Below are positions 7,949 through 19,984 of a stretch of DNA of 64,000 nucleotides, piece by piece. The translations under genes were made by a program, and so were the position numbers. Origin of the DNA: Corynebacterium glaucum (GTDB taxonomy: Bacteria; Actinomycetota; Actinomycetes; Mycobacteriales; Mycobacteriaceae); assembly GCF_030408855.1 (NCBI RefSeq), contig NZ_CP047358.1:1736001-1800000 (forward strand). Reading direction: 5' to 3'. How positions within the stretch are numbered: position 1 is the stretch's first letter; every line of letters begins with the position of its first letter. The notes below the pieces were generated by a model, which made no database searches, was not told the origin of the DNA, and was given only the letters and a program-made list of their open reading frames with translations.

Positions 7949-9025
7949 ATGGCGCACTCAGTAGAGATGCCCGAGTTGGGCGAGTCGGTAACTGAAGGCA
8001 CGATTACCACGTGGCTGAAGGAAGTCGGCGATACCGTTGAGGTCGACGAGCCGCTGCTCGAGGTCTCCACCGACAAGGTCGACACCGAAATCCCCTCGCC
8101 GGTTGCTGGCGTCTTGATTGAGATCAAGGCCGAAGAAGACGACACCGTCGAGGTCGGCGATGTCATCGCCGTCATCGGTGAGGAAGGTGAGGAAGCCAGC
8201 ACTTCCGATGACGACGCTGATGATGCGGACGATGCAGGCGCTGAGGACGCCGACGAGAAGGAGACGGCGAAGGTCGAAGACGCTGACGAGGACACCAAGG
8301 AGGACGTGAAGAAGTCCGCCAAGGGGTCCGGTTCCGGCGACGCGACTGATGTTGAAATGCCGGAGCTGGGTGAGAGTGTCACCGAGGGCACCATCACCAC
8401 TTGGCTGAAGTCCGTCGGCGACGAGGTTGAGGTCGATGAGCCGCTGCTCGAGGTCTCCACCGACAAGGTTGACACCGAAATCCCTTCCCCGGTCGCGGGC
8501 ACCCTGATCGAGATCCTTGCTGAGGAAGACGACACCGTTGAGGTTGGCGACGTGATCGCACGCATCGGCGACGCGGATGCCGCTGGCACCTCCGACGCTG
8601 ACGATTCCGACGACTCTGACTCTGATGCCGAGCCGGCCAAGGAAGACCGCGGCGAAGATGATGTCGCGAACGAAGACGAAGAAGTCAAGGACGAGAACTC
8701 CGCCGACGGCGAGGGCGACAACCCGGCCGACGCACCGAAGAAGTCCGAGTCCAAGTCCTCGTCCAAGAACAAGAAGGGTTCCGGCGAGTCCACCACCGTT
8801 GAAATGCCGGAGCTGGGCGAGAGTGTCACCGAGGGCACCATCACTACCTGGCTGAAGTCGGTCGGTGACATGGTTGAGGTCGACGAGCCGCTCCTCGAGG
8901 TCTCCACCGACAAGGTCGACACCGAGATCCCGTCCCCGGTTGAGGGCACCATCCTGGAGATCCTCGCGGAAGAGGACGACACCGTTGAGGTAGGCCAGGC
9001 CATCGTGGTAATCGGCGATGCCGAC
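7949..9025 (+). repeat. Threefold internal repeat encoding lipoyl domains
   Basis: Three copies of about 220 bp begin near 7962, 8351 and 8798. They keep long identical stretches at DNA level, for example around the codons for ELGESVTEGTITTWLK. Such similarity suggests recent duplication or gene conversion and makes domain number liable to change by recombination. Confidence 0.8.
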
Positions 9026-10225
9026 GCCGCAACCGACTCCGATGACTCCGACGACGCTGATGCAGCTGATGCAGCCGACGAGGCTGAAGACGCGGCAGAG
9101 GAGAAAGAAACTAAGGACCCGGACTCCACTGAGGAGACCGAAGAGGACGACGCAGCAAAGGCTGACAAGGAGTCCAAGAAGGGTTCCGCTGCCAACGAGC
9201 GCTCCGAGCAGGATGCAAAGGAATCCAAGGATGAGGGTTCCAACGCTTCCGCGAAGCTCGAGGACCGCGGCGACAAGGTTCCGTACGTCACCCCGCTGGT
9301 GCGCAAGCTCGCCGAGAAGCACGGCGTTGATCTGAACTCCATCGAGGGCACCGGTGTCGGCGGCCGCATCCGTAAGCAGGACGTGCTTGCAGCTGCAGAG
9401 GGCGGCGATGCGAAGGGTGCTGCGGCACAGGGCGACACGCAGTCCGCACCGAAGGGCGAGCGCGCGAACTGGTCCACCAAGTCCGTGGATCCGGCGAAGC
9501 AGGAGCTCATCGGCACCACTCAGAAGGTCAACCGCATCCGCGAGATCACCGCTTCCAAGATGGTGGAGTCGCTGCAGACCTCTGCGCAGCTCACCCACGT
9601 CCAAGAAGTCGATGTCACCCGCGTCGCGGAGCTGCGCAAGAACGTCAAGCCGCAGTTCGTCGAAAAGCATGGCGTGAATATCACCTACCTGGCCTTCTTC
9701 GTGAAGGCCACGGCCGAGGCGCTGGTGTCGCACCCGAACGTCAACGCGTCCTACAACGCCGATGACAAGACGATCACCTACCACGAGGATGTGAACATTG
9801 GTATCGCCGTGGACACCCCGCAGGGTCTGCTGGTGCCGGTGATCAAGCAGGCACAGAACCTGAACCTCGCTGAGATCGCGGCAGCGATCGCGGACCTGGC
9901 TGACCGTGCGCGCAACAAGAAGCTGCGCCCGGACGACCTCTCCGGCGCCACCTTCACGGTGACCAACATCGGCTCCGAGGGCGCATTGCTGGATACCCCG
10001 GTGCTCACCCCGCCGCAGGCCGGCATCCTGGGCACAGCCGCGATTGAGAAGCGTCCGGTCATCGTGACCGAGGACGGCATCGACTCCATCGCGATCCGCC
10101 AGATGTGCTACCTGCCGTTCACCTACGACCACCAGCTGGTTGACGGTGCAGACGCGGGCCGCTTTGTCACCACCATCAAGGACCGTATCGAGGCTGGCAA
10201 CTTCGAGGATGACCTCAGCTTGTAG
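7949..10225 (+). CDS. aceF: Dihydrolipoyl acyltransferase (E2) with three lipoyl domains
   Basis: 758 aa. It is the E2 core of a 2-oxo acid dehydrogenase complex. Three near-identical lipoyl domains have the modified lysine in STDKVDTE at about residues 43, 173 and 322, and are joined by Asp/Glu-rich linkers. An E3/E1-binding domain follows at about 444-482 (VPYVTPLVRKLAEKHGVDL), then the acyltransferase domain with catalytic DHQLVDG at 727-733. The gene is often called sucB. In corynebacteria the succinyltransferase activity sits on OdhA, so this is more likely the pyruvate dehydrogenase E2; that choice is family knowledge. A strong terminator follows. LipB and LipA downstream supply its cofactor. 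Confidence 0.93.
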   Translation: MAHSVEMPELGESVTEGTITTWLKEVGDTVEVDEPLLEVSTDKVDTEIPSPVAGVLIEIKAEEDDTVEVGDVIAVIGEEGEEASTSDDDADDADDAGAEDADEKETAKVEDADEDTKEDVKKSAKGSGSGDATDVEMPELGESVTEGTITTWLKSVGDEVEVDEPLLEVSTDKVDTEIPSPVAGTLIEILAEEDDTVEVGDVIARIGDADAAGTSDADDSDDSDSDAEPAKEDRGEDDVANEDEEVKDENSADGEGDNPADAPKKSESKSSSKNKKGSGESTTVEMPELGESVTEGTITTWLKSVGDMVEVDEPLLEVSTDKVDTEIPSPVEGTILEILAEEDDTVEVGQAIVVIGDADAATDSDDSDDADAADAADEAEDAAEEKETKDPDSTEETEEDDAAKADKESKKGSAANERSEQDAKESKDEGSNASAKLEDRGDKVPYVTPLVRKLAEKHGVDLNSIEGTGVGGRIRKQDVLAAAEGGDAKGAAAQGDTQSAPKGERANWSTKSVDPAKQELIGTTQKVNRIREITASKMVESLQTSAQLTHVQEVDVTRVAELRKNVKPQFVEKHGVNITYLAFFVKATAEALVSHPNVNASYNADDKTITYHEDVNIGIAVDTPQGLLVPVIKQAQNLNLAEIAAAIADLADRARNKKLRPDDLSGATFTVTNIGSEGALLDTPVLTPPQAGILGTAAIEKRPVIVTEDGIDSIAIRQMCYLPFTYDHQLVDGADAGRFVTTIKDRIEAGNFEDDLSL

Positions 10226-10285
10226 GGCTTGTAAGACCTGTAGGGCCTGCAGCCCCCTTTAGATACCGCTTACAGCGACCGCACT

Positions 10286-10320
10286 ACCCGGTTGCCGACT
10301 CAGCTCGGCGCCGGGTTTTG
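10286..10320 (+). terminator. Rho-independent terminator after the E2 gene
   Basis: Stem of ACCCGG with CCGGGT and, inside it, GCCGA with TCGGC, followed by TTTTGCTCTTT. The -10 box of the dihydroxyacetone kinase gene follows at once. Confidence 0.8.
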
Positions 10321-10338
10321 CTCTTTACACTGGGGGGC

Positions 10339-12063
10339 ATGGCAGAGAACTCAGCTTTCAAGTCCTTCCGCAACTCCCCTTCCGACTTCATGGATGAGGC
10401 ACTCGGCGGCCTCGTCGCCGCCCATCCCTACGCCGAATGGCACGAGGAGGGGTTTATCGGGCTTGTCACTAACGACGGCCAGTCCGACGACTCGGAGGAG
10501 CGAGTCGCCGTGATCTCCGGCGGCGGCTCCGGCCACGAACCCATGCACGCGGGGTTTGTCGGCCCGGGCATGCTCGATGCCGCCTGTCCCGGACTGCTCT
10601 TCACCTCTCCGAACGCGGTGCAAATCACTGCCGCCACCGAGTGGGCGGACCGCGGCCGTGGCGTCGTGCAGGTGGTGAAGAACTACACCGGCGACGTTAT
10701 GAATTTCACCGTCGCGGCGAACAGCACAAATACCGAGGTCAAGCAGGTCATCGTCGCCGACGACGTGGCCACCGAGATCGACAACGACGATTCTCCGGGC
10801 CGCCGCGGCACGGGTGCGACGATCATCGTGGAGAAAATCGCCGGCGCTGCCGCAGCCCGCGGCAACGACTTCGAGGCAGTGGCGAACATCGCGCAGCGCG
10901 CCGCCGACCAGTCCCGCTCGATGGCGGTCGCGCTCGAAGCCGGCCACCTGCCCACCAGCGGCCGCAAGACTTTCGACCTCGATGAGGGAGAGATCGAGGT
11001 CGGCGTCGGCATTCACGGTGAGCCGGGGGTGGAGCGCCGCAGCACGTCCGATAAGGAGCCCTCGGCCAAGGCTCTGGTTCAAGAGTTGCTCGAGGGCATC
11101 ACCCAATCGCTTGACGACGCCGACGTGGAAACCGCCGATGCGCAGGTCTTGCTCTTTGTCAACGGCCTCGGCGGGACGAGCGAACTCGAGCTCGACTTGG
11201 TCTTTGGCGAAGCGGTAGCGCAGCTGGCCGACCGCGGAATCACGGTGCACCGCGGGATCCGCGGCACCCTGGTCACCTCGCTGAACATGGCGGGTGTCTC
11301 GCTCACGCTCACGGTGCTGGATGAGGAGCTCATCGAGCTTCTCGACGCCGAAACCGACGCGCCCGCTTGGCCAGCCGTCGCAGTTTCACCGCAGTACTCC
11401 CCCGCTCGCATGGTCGACGACGAGGAGCAGCCGGAAGATGGCGACGAGAACCCGTGGCTGACGGCGTTCGTCGAGCGCCTGCAGGAAAGCTTCGACGACC
11501 TGACCGAGCTGGATCGGGTGGCCGGCGACGGCGACTTCGGGCAGAACCTCGAGGCGGCCTTCGGCGATCTCCAGACACCGCTGAAGGGCTCCGACACCGC
11601 ACTGCTGGCGTTCTTCGCCCACCGCATGCTGGTTCGCGCTGGTGGCACCTCGGGAGCGGTATTCGGCACCTTCTTCCGCGAAATGGCCGAGGCCTTCGAA
11701 GGCGCGGACGTGGATTCGCGAAAGGCCGACGCGAGCGAGTTCGCGACGGCGCTTGCCGACGGACTGTCCCGCGGCGTAGAAGCGGTTACCGATCTCGGCG
11801 GAGCCAAGGAGGGCGACAACACGCTGATCGACGCTCTCGCCCCTGCCGCCGCGGCCGCTAAAGAGATCGACGATGCTACGTCCATCGACGAGGTTTTGCA
11901 GCACGTTTTCGAACCAGCGGTCGCGGGTGCGAAGTCAACTCGAGGGATGCAGGCGAAGAAAGGCCGCGCATCCTACATCGGCGAGTCTGCTGCGGAGGTG
12001 CCGGACCCGGGCGCAATCGCAACCACGTGGTTGTTCGGGAAAGCCCCCGTCGACGAATTTTAA
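10339..12063 (+). CDS. dak: Dihydroxyacetone kinase, DhaK-DhaL fusion
   Basis: 574 aa from the ATG at 10339, seven bases after TACACT (10326-10331). One chain carries both halves of an ATP-dependent dihydroxyacetone kinase. The DhaK domain (about 1-340) has SGGGSGHEPMHAGFVG and the substrate-binding histidine in GIHGEPGVERR (His226). The DhaL domain (about 370-574) has the Mg-ATP aspartates in AGDGDFGQN (397-403), GGTSGAVFG, and KKGRASYIGE near the end. The usual Ser/Ala-rich linker is replaced by a short acidic one. It phosphorylates dihydroxyacetone to the glycolytic triose phosphate in the cytosol. It sits between the E2 and glycine-cleavage genes with no obvious functional tie. Confidence 0.92.
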   Translation: MAENSAFKSFRNSPSDFMDEALGGLVAAHPYAEWHEEGFIGLVTNDGQSDDSEERVAVISGGGSGHEPMHAGFVGPGMLDAACPGLLFTSPNAVQITAATEWADRGRGVVQVVKNYTGDVMNFTVAANSTNTEVKQVIVADDVATEIDNDDSPGRRGTGATIIVEKIAGAAAARGNDFEAVANIAQRAADQSRSMAVALEAGHLPTSGRKTFDLDEGEIEVGVGIHGEPGVERRSTSDKEPSAKALVQELLEGITQSLDDADVETADAQVLLFVNGLGGTSELELDLVFGEAVAQLADRGITVHRGIRGTLVTSLNMAGVSLTLTVLDEELIELLDAETDAPAWPAVAVSPQYSPARMVDDEEQPEDGDENPWLTAFVERLQESFDDLTELDRVAGDGDFGQNLEAAFGDLQTPLKGSDTALLAFFAHRMLVRAGGTSGAVFGTFFREMAEAFEGADVDSRKADASEFATALADGLSRGVEAVTDLGGAKEGDNTLIDALAPAAAAAKEIDDATSIDEVLQHVFEPAVAGAKSTRGMQAKKGRASYIGESAAEVPDPGAIATTWLFGKAPVDEF

Positions 12064-12069
12064 TCCACT

Positions 12070-12075
12070 TATACT
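12070..12075 (+). promoter_or_regulatory. Putative -10 box of the gcv operon
   Basis: TATACT lies 49 bases before the gcvP start. The leader of about 40 bases is too short for a glycine riboswitch, and no such fold is visible. Confidence 0.5.
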
Positions 12076-12124
12076 GGGAACCAGGTCATTTGACAGCGAT
12101 GAATTCTGAATAAAGGAGTCTCCG

Positions 12125-15007
<2,883 letters not shown>

Positions 15008-15010
15008 CCC

Positions 15011-16105
15011 ATGCCCCAGACTCCACTGCACGCCACCCACGAGGCGCTCGGCGCGACGTTCACCGACTTCGGCGGCTGGACCATGCCGCTGAAGTACAAC
15101 AACGAGCTTGAAGAGCACCGCGCTGTGCGCAGCGGCGTCGGCATCTTCGACCTCTCCCACATGGGCGAAATTGACGTGATGGGCCCCGACGCGGCCGCGT
15201 TCTTGGACTACGTGCTGATCAGCTCGCTGTCTAACCTTGCGAACGGCAAAGCGAAGTACTCGATGATCGTCGACGAGCAGGGCGGCATCCTCGATGACCT
15301 GATCACCTACCGCTTCGGCGACTACCACTACATGGTCGTGCCAAACGCCGCCAACACTGACGTTGTCTGGGAGGCGTTCCAAGCCCGCAAGGGCGACTTC
15401 GACGTCGAGTTGCGCAACGATTCGCAGACGTTCGCGCTGGTTGCGGTCCAAGGTCCCGGCTCGCTCGAGGTTTTGAAGCAATTGCTTGTCGACGACCCCT
15501 CCGACCTGCCCTACTACTCCGGCCAGTGGACCACCCTGGCCGCCGGGGACACAAACGTCGAAGTCTTTGTCGCCCGCACCGGCTACACCGGCGAGGACGG
15601 CTTCGAGTTGTTCTGCGTGTTCGAGGACGCGCAGGCGGTGTGGGACGCGGTGATTCCGCACGGCACCGCGTGCGGTCTCGCCGCGCGCGACTCGCTGCGT
15701 CTGGAGGCTTCAATGCCGCTGTATGGCCATGAACTGACCACGGACATCACCCCAGTGGAGGCGGGCATGGGGCGGGCGTTTGCGAAGAAGGACGCGGATT
15801 TCGTCGGCAAGCAAGCCCTGGTTGACCGCGAGCCGAGCGTGGTGATCGCCGGCCTGACCTCCTCCGAGCGCCGCGCCGCGCGTGAGGGTTCCGAGATCTT
15901 CCTCCCTGACTCCGAAGACGGGGAAACGCGGATCGGCGTAGTCACCTCCGGCCAACCCAGCCCGACGCTCGGCCACCCGGTAGCCCTGGCGCACATCGAC
16001 CCGGCGCACGCCGAAGTGGGCACTGAAGTGGAAATTGACATCCGCGGGCGCCGCTACCCGTTTACTATCGTGGAAACACCCTTCTACAAGCGAAAGGACG
16101 CATAA
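15011..16105 (+). CDS. gcvT: Aminomethyltransferase (glycine cleavage T-protein)
   Basis: 364 aa. It moves the aminomethyl carbon from lipoylated GcvH to tetrahydrofolate, releasing ammonia. The typical N-terminus is visible (TPLHATHEALGATFTDFGGW), then RSGVGIFDLSHMGEI, the folate-binding aspartate region, YTGEDGFELF and the C-terminal barrel with GHPVALAHID. It starts three bases after gcvP and ends exactly where gcvH begins, which indicates one operon. Confidence 0.95.
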   Translation: MPQTPLHATHEALGATFTDFGGWTMPLKYNNELEEHRAVRSGVGIFDLSHMGEIDVMGPDAAAFLDYVLISSLSNLANGKAKYSMIVDEQGGILDDLITYRFGDYHYMVVPNAANTDVVWEAFQARKGDFDVELRNDSQTFALVAVQGPGSLEVLKQLLVDDPSDLPYYSGQWTTLAAGDTNVEVFVARTGYTGEDGFELFCVFEDAQAVWDAVIPHGTACGLAARDSLRLEASMPLYGHELTTDITPVEAGMGRAFAKKDADFVGKQALVDREPSVVIAGLTSSERRAAREGSEIFLPDSEDGETRIGVVTSGQPSPTLGHPVALAHIDPAHAEVGTEVEIDIRGRRYPFTIVETPFYKRKDA

Positions 16106-16498
16106 ATGGCTTTCCAGCAGGATTTCTACTACTCCGAGGACCACGAGTGGATCAACGCCACCCCGGACACCGCCGTTGGCCAGACCGTGCGTGTGGGTAT
16201 TACCCACGTTGCCGCTGACCGCCTCGGCGAGGTCGTCTTCGCCGAGCTGCCGGCTGCCGGTGACACCGTGACCGCTGGCGAGACCTGCGGCGAGATCGAG
16301 TCGACCAAGTCCGTCTCCGACCTCTACTCTCCTGTCACCGGCACCGTCACCGCTGTCAACGAGGACATCGACGGCGCTTACGAAGCCATCAACAATGACC
16401 CGTACGGCGAGGGCTGGCTCTTCGAGGTCGAGGTCACCGAGGTCGGCGAGCTCATGACTGCCGACGAGTACGCTGCGGCCAACGGCGTGGAGAACTAA
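16106..16498 (+). CDS. gcvH: Glycine cleavage H-protein
   Basis: 130 aa lipoyl-domain carrier that shuttles intermediates between GcvP, GcvT and the dihydrolipoamide dehydrogenase. The lipoyl-accepting residue is Lys68 in EIESTKSVSDLYSP; the flanking HEW near residue 14 and NDPYGEGWLF are standard. It is the last gene of the gcv operon, directly abutting gcvT. The modifying enzyme genes lipB and lipA follow on the same strand. Confidence 0.95.
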   Translation: MAFQQDFYYSEDHEWINATPDTAVGQTVRVGITHVAADRLGEVVFAELPAAGDTVTAGETCGEIESTKSVSDLYSPVTGTVTAVNEDIDGAYEAINNDPYGEGWLFEVEVTEVGELMTADEYAAANGVEN

Positions 16499-16533
16499 CC
16501 CCCACCGTTTCACCCGGCGCGCGTCAGCGGGGC

Positions 16534-16539
16534 TATGGT
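16534..16539 (+). promoter_or_regulatory. -10 box of lipB (leaderless)
   Basis: TATGGT ends seven bases before the ATG at 16547. The ATG inside this box (16535) is in frame with lipB but is better read as promoter, which decides the start codon. Confidence 0.6.
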
Positions 16540-16546
16540 CGAGACC

Positions 16547-17329
16547 ATGACCGCACCGCGAGACCCGTTCTTTCCCGCCGATCAATCCATTCGAGCCTCA
16601 TCTGCGCCCGTTGACGTGCGCGCGATGGGGCTTGTTGATTACCAAAAGGCGTGGGAAATCCAGGCAGAGCTTGCCGCCAAGCGCGCCACGGACGAGGTCG
16701 GCGACACCATTCTCCTGCTCGAGCACCCGTCCACGTTCACCGCGGGCAAGCGCACGCAGCCGGAAGACATGCCCGATCCCTCCTACCCGGTGCCGGTCGT
16801 CGGTGTCGATCGCGGCGGCCGCATCACGTGGCACGGCGAGGGCCAGCTCGTGGCGTACCCGATTATCAAGCTCGCCGAGCCGGTTGATGTGGTGGATTAC
16901 GTGCGCCGTCTCGAGGAAGCGATCATCGAAGCCGTCCGCAAAGCTGGCATCGATACCGCTGGCCGTATCGACGGCCGCTCCGGCGTCTGGGTCCCCGCCG
17001 CCACCAGAGCTGCTTCCCCGGAGGCATCGACGCGCGACCGCAAAGTCGCCGCTCTAGGCATCCGCATCACCCGCGGCGTGACCATGCACGGGCTGAGCCT
17101 CAACTGCAACAACACCCTCGACCACTACAGCCACATCGTCGCCTGCGGCATCGACGACGCCGATGTCACCACCATGACCCTCGAGCTCGGCCGCCAGGTC
17201 ACCCCTGCAGAAATGGAGCCATTGCTTGTCGACGCCCTCCTGCGCGCCCTCGCCGGCGAATTGGTGGTAGCAAACCACTCGTTCGGCTCCGCGCCGGACC
17301 CCACAAAAGGGTTGAAAAAGCGCAGCTAG
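16547..17329 (+). CDS. lipB: Lipoyl(octanoyl) transferase
   Basis: 260 aa from the ATG at 16547, chosen because it lies seven bases after TATGGT. LipB moves octanoate from acyl-carrier protein to the lysine of apo lipoyl domains. Family landmarks are [30 protein letters not shown], the lysine in [10 protein letters not shown] and the nucleophilic Cys200 in [10 protein letters not shown]. An insertion around residues 148-160 ([14 protein letters not shown]) precedes the catalytic lysine. It is followed by lipA, which has its own -10 box. Confidence 0.94.
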   Translation: MTAPRDPFFPADQSIRASSAPVDVRAMGLVDYQKAWEIQAELAAKRATDEVGDTILLLEHPSTFTAGKRTQPEDMPDPSYPVPVVGVDRGGRITWHGEGQLVAYPIIKLAEPVDVVDYVRRLEEAIIEAVRKAGIDTAGRIDGRSGVWVPAATRAASPEASTRDRKVAALGIRITRGVTMHGLSLNCNNTLDHYSHIVACGIDDADVTTMTLELGRQVTPAEMEPLLVDALLRALAGELVVANHSFGSAPDPTKGLKKRS

Positions 17330-17386
17330 ACCGGGGCTTTCCTTCGGCCCGGCGGCGGTTTTGACGACGTTGTTACGATAGGGAAC

Positions 17387-18430
17387 GTGACTGTAGCACC
17401 TGAAGGCCGAAAGCTTCTGCGTATTGAAAAACGAAACGCAGAGACCCCTATCGAGTCCAAGCCACGGTGGATCCGCAATGCGGTGAAGACCGGTCCTGAG
17501 TACGAGGACATGAAGAAGAAGGTCAAGGGTGCTTCCCTGCACACTGTGTGCCAGGAAGCAGGCTGCCCAAACATCCACGAGTGCTGGGAATCGCGTGAGG
17601 CGACCTTCCTGATCGGCGGCGCAAACTGCTCGCGCCGCTGCGACTTCTGCCAGATCACCTCCGCGAAGCCAGAGCCGCTGGACCGCGGCGAGCCGCTGCG
17701 CGTGGCCGAGTCCGTGCGCGAAATGAACTTGAACTACTCCACCATCACCGGCGTGACCCGCGATGACCTGGAGGACGAGGGCGCCTGGCTCTACGCCGAG
17801 GTGGTCCGCAAGATTCACGAGCTCAACCCGCACACCGGTGTCGAGAACCTCACCCCGGACTTCTCCGGCAAGGCTGACCTGCTCCAGGAAGTCTTCGAGG
17901 CTCGCCCCGAGGTGTTCGCGCACAACGTGGAGACGGTGCCGCGCATCTTCAAGCGCATCCGCCCGGCGTTCCGCTACGACCGTTCACTCGACGTGATCCG
18001 CCAGGCCCGCGACTTCGGCCTGATCACCAAGTCGAACCTGATCCTGGGCATGGGCGAAACCCAAGACGAGGTGATGGAAGCCCTGCACGACCTGGTCGAT
18101 GCCGGCACCGACATCATCACCATTACCCAGTACCTGCGCCCTGGTCCGCAGTACCACCCGATCGAGCGCTGGGTGAAGCCGGAAGAGTTCATCGAGTACC
18201 GCGACGCGGCGTACGAGATGGGCTTCGGCGCGGTCATGTCCGGCCCTCTGGTGCGTTCCTCGTACCGCGCCGGCAAGCTCTACGTCGAGGCGATGGAGCA
18301 CCGCGGCCTTGAGCTGCCGGAGAACCTCAAGCACCTGGCGCAGACGTCGCAAGGCGATACTGCGCAGGAGGCCTCGACCCTGCTGGCGAAGTACGGCGCG
18401 AGCCAGGATACGCCCGTCACCACTCGCTAG
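17387..18430 (+). CDS. lipA: Lipoyl synthase (radical SAM)
   Basis: 347 aa from a GTG preceded by TACGAT (17374-17379) at seven bases. LipA inserts two sulfurs into the protein-bound octanoyl group. Both cluster motifs are present: the auxiliary C-x4-C-x5-C (Cys55, Cys60, Cys66 in [12 protein letters not shown]) and the radical-SAM C-x3-C-x2-C (Cys81, Cys85, Cys88 in CSRRCDFC). The end of the domain has [12 protein letters not shown] with the conserved arginine-serine turn. A perfect hairpin over the stop codon probably ends the transcript. Confidence 0.96.
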   Translation: MTVAPEGRKLLRIEKRNAETPIESKPRWIRNAVKTGPEYEDMKKKVKGASLHTVCQEAGCPNIHECWESREATFLIGGANCSRRCDFCQITSAKPEPLDRGEPLRVAESVREMNLNYSTITGVTRDDLEDEGAWLYAEVVRKIHELNPHTGVENLTPDFSGKADLLQEVFEARPEVFAHNVETVPRIFKRIRPAFRYDRSLDVIRQARDFGLITKSNLILGMGETQDEVMEALHDLVDAGTDIITITQYLRPGPQYHPIERWVKPEEFIEYRDAAYEMGFGAVMSGPLVRSSYRAGKLYVEAMEHRGLELPENLKHLAQTSQGDTAQEASTLLAKYGASQDTPVTTR

Positions 18431-18454
18431 CACCCGCTCGCACCGAGCGGGTGC
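18430..18454 (+). terminator. Hairpin at the 3' end of lipA
   Basis: GCACCCGCTCG pairs perfectly with CGAGCGGGTGC around a 3-base loop, starting in the stop codon. No U-run follows, so it may work as an RNA-end stabiliser or a Rho-type stop. Confidence 0.6.
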
Positions 18455-18509
18455 CTCCCAGCGAGTGGTGCCTTTGGCCGCTCGCAAGCCGTGACCTAAC
18501 ATAAGGCCC

Positions 18510-19313
18510 ATGGCCAAGGACGAGAAGGCAGCAGCACAGAAGGCCGCCGAAAAGGCGGCGAAGCGGGAAGAGCGCGCAGCAAAGCGCGCCAAGGGTAAGC
18601 AGACCCGCGGGCAGGTTCGCGAAGCGTTCAACATCCAGCGCAAGCGCGACAAGAAACTCATTCCTTACATGCTGCTTTCGGTCCTCGGCATGGGCCTTCT
18701 GTTCTTCCTCATCGGTCTGCTATTCCGCGGCCAGTGGTTCATGCTCGTGCTGGGCCTTTTGCTCGGCGCCGTGCTCGCGATGTGGATCTTCTCCCGCCGC
18801 CTTGAAGGTTCGATGTACGACGAGGTCGGCGATACTCCCGGCGCGGCAGCTTGGACGCTTGAGAACATGAAGTCCACTATGGGCATCGCTTGGGTGCCCA
18901 AGACCGGTGTGCAGGCCAACACTCACATGGATGCCGTCCACCGCGTTGTGGGCAACCCTGGTGTCGTATTGGTCGGCGAAGGCAACCCGAACCGACTCAA
19001 GCCGCTCATGGCCAAGGAGCACAAGCGCGTCGACCGCCTGCTTGCTGGCGTGCCGATCTTCGAGGTATACGCCGGCGAAGGCGAGGGCCAGGTACGCAAC
19101 CGCGACCTGCAGAAGCACCTTCTCAAGCTGCCGAAGAACTACAAGAAGGACGACGTCTACGCGCTGAGCGCAAAGCTCGACGCGATGGATGCCCGCACCC
19201 GCCCTGGCCAGATCCCCGGCCTGCCCGGCGGCCCGATTCCGAAGCAGGCGCAGAACATGTCCGGCATGAACCGCAAGATGCGCCGCATGCAGCAGCGTCA
19301 GGGCGGCAAGTAG
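18510..19313 (+). CDS. DUF4191 integral membrane protein
   Basis: 267 aa, leaderless start (TAACAT seven bases before the ATG). The first 50 residues are Ala/Lys/Glu/Arg-rich (EKAAAQKAAEKAAKREERAA), then come two membrane helices at about 52-90 (LIPYMLLSVLGMGLLFFLIG and FMLVLGLLLGAVLAMWIF). A cytosolic part includes VLVGEGNPNRLKPLMAKEHK, and the tail NMSGMNRKMRRMQQRQGGK is Met/Arg-rich. I recognise DUF4191, conserved next to lipA in actinobacteria. Function unknown; a link to lipoate is suggested only by position. Confidence 0.85.
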   Translation: MAKDEKAAAQKAAEKAAKREERAAKRAKGKQTRGQVREAFNIQRKRDKKLIPYMLLSVLGMGLLFFLIGLLFRGQWFMLVLGLLLGAVLAMWIFSRRLEGSMYDEVGDTPGAAAWTLENMKSTMGIAWVPKTGVQANTHMDAVHRVVGNPGVVLVGEGNPNRLKPLMAKEHKRVDRLLAGVPIFEVYAGEGEGQVRNRDLQKHLLKLPKNYKKDDVYALSAKLDAMDARTRPGQIPGLPGGPIPKQAQNMSGMNRKMRRMQQRQGGK

Positions 19314-19320
19314 CCAGCAC

Positions 19321-19947
19321 ATGAGTCAGCCAGCTCGCGTCGTCTTCCTCCACGGCCTCGGCGAAACCGAGCACGTCTGGGAGCCAGTTGCGCAGCGGTT
19401 GCCAGGGGTTTCGGCCCGCACACTTTCGCTTATCGACGGCAGCGCCCAACCCTGGTACCTCAACTCCACCTCTGAACGCATCGCTCGGGATCTGGATGCA
19501 CCCGTGCATCTCGTGGGCCTCTCATTGGGAGCAGTCGTCGCTCTCGATCTGGCCGCAAGGTACCCCGAGAAGGTGGCGTCGCTCTTCCTCTCCGCCCCGC
19601 AAGTCCACCCGCCTGCGGGGTTCATGCGCACCCAGATCGCGCTGCTGCGTCTGCTCCCCGAGCGACTCGTGGGTGGCGACGGGGTGACGAAGACGCAGAT
19701 GCTCGACACACTCAAGTCACTGCAAGACTTGGATCTGCGACCGCAGCTGAGCACGATGACCGTCCCCGTCACCGTGGCGTGTGGCGCCAAGGACAGGCCG
19801 AACCTGCGGGCGGCTCGCACCGTCGCCGCATCGATCCCACGCGCGCATTTAGAAATCATTCCCGGGGCCGGGCACCGCTGGCACGTCACGCACCCGGATG
19901 CATTCGCCGCAGCACTCGCCCAGCACCTGCAGCGCTGGTCACTTTAA
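19321..19947 (+). CDS. Alpha/beta hydrolase
   Basis: 208 aa, short for the fold but with all expected parts: oxyanion segment VVFLHGLGETEHVWE, nucleophile elbow GLSLG, probable acid in ACGAKDRPN and histidine in GAGHRWHVTHP. There is no signal peptide, so it is probably cytosolic. The substrate cannot be told from sequence; the weak cap region and size resemble small esterases. It starts seven bases after DUF4191 and is likely cotranscribed. It carries one of the GCTTATCGACG copies in the codons for SLIDG. Confidence 0.8.
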   Translation: MSQPARVVFLHGLGETEHVWEPVAQRLPGVSARTLSLIDGSAQPWYLNSTSERIARDLDAPVHLVGLSLGAVVALDLAARYPEKVASLFLSAPQVHPPAGFMRTQIALLRLLPERLVGGDGVTKTQMLDTLKSLQDLDLRPQLSTMTVPVTVACGAKDRPNLRAARTVAASIPRAHLEIIPGAGHRWHVTHPDAFAAALAQHLQRWSL

Positions 19948-19984
19948 CTGCGGCTTTCCAGCGCCAGCCTTAGACTCGGTAGTC

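Noticed and set aside
7949..9025. Tandem repeat as CRISPR-like or satellite array
   Set aside because: The repeats are ~220 bp, in frame and encode three lipoyl domains.
7444..9519. Long minus-strand reading frame of 691 codons, and another of 724 codons (7958-10132), opposite the E2 gene
   Set aside because: They are shadows of the repetitive GC-rich lipoyl-domain gene; the translations are low-complexity Ser/Thr or Val/Gly strings with no domain. Only the last part of the first (to 7848) is a real gene.
12064..12124. Glycine riboswitch upstream of gcvP
   Set aside because: The leader after the -10 box is only about 40 bases and shows no glycine aptamer features.
16535..16549. Upstream ATG of lipB at 16535 as the start
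   Set aside because: It lies inside TATGGT, which is better explained as the -10 box seven bases before the ATG at 16547.
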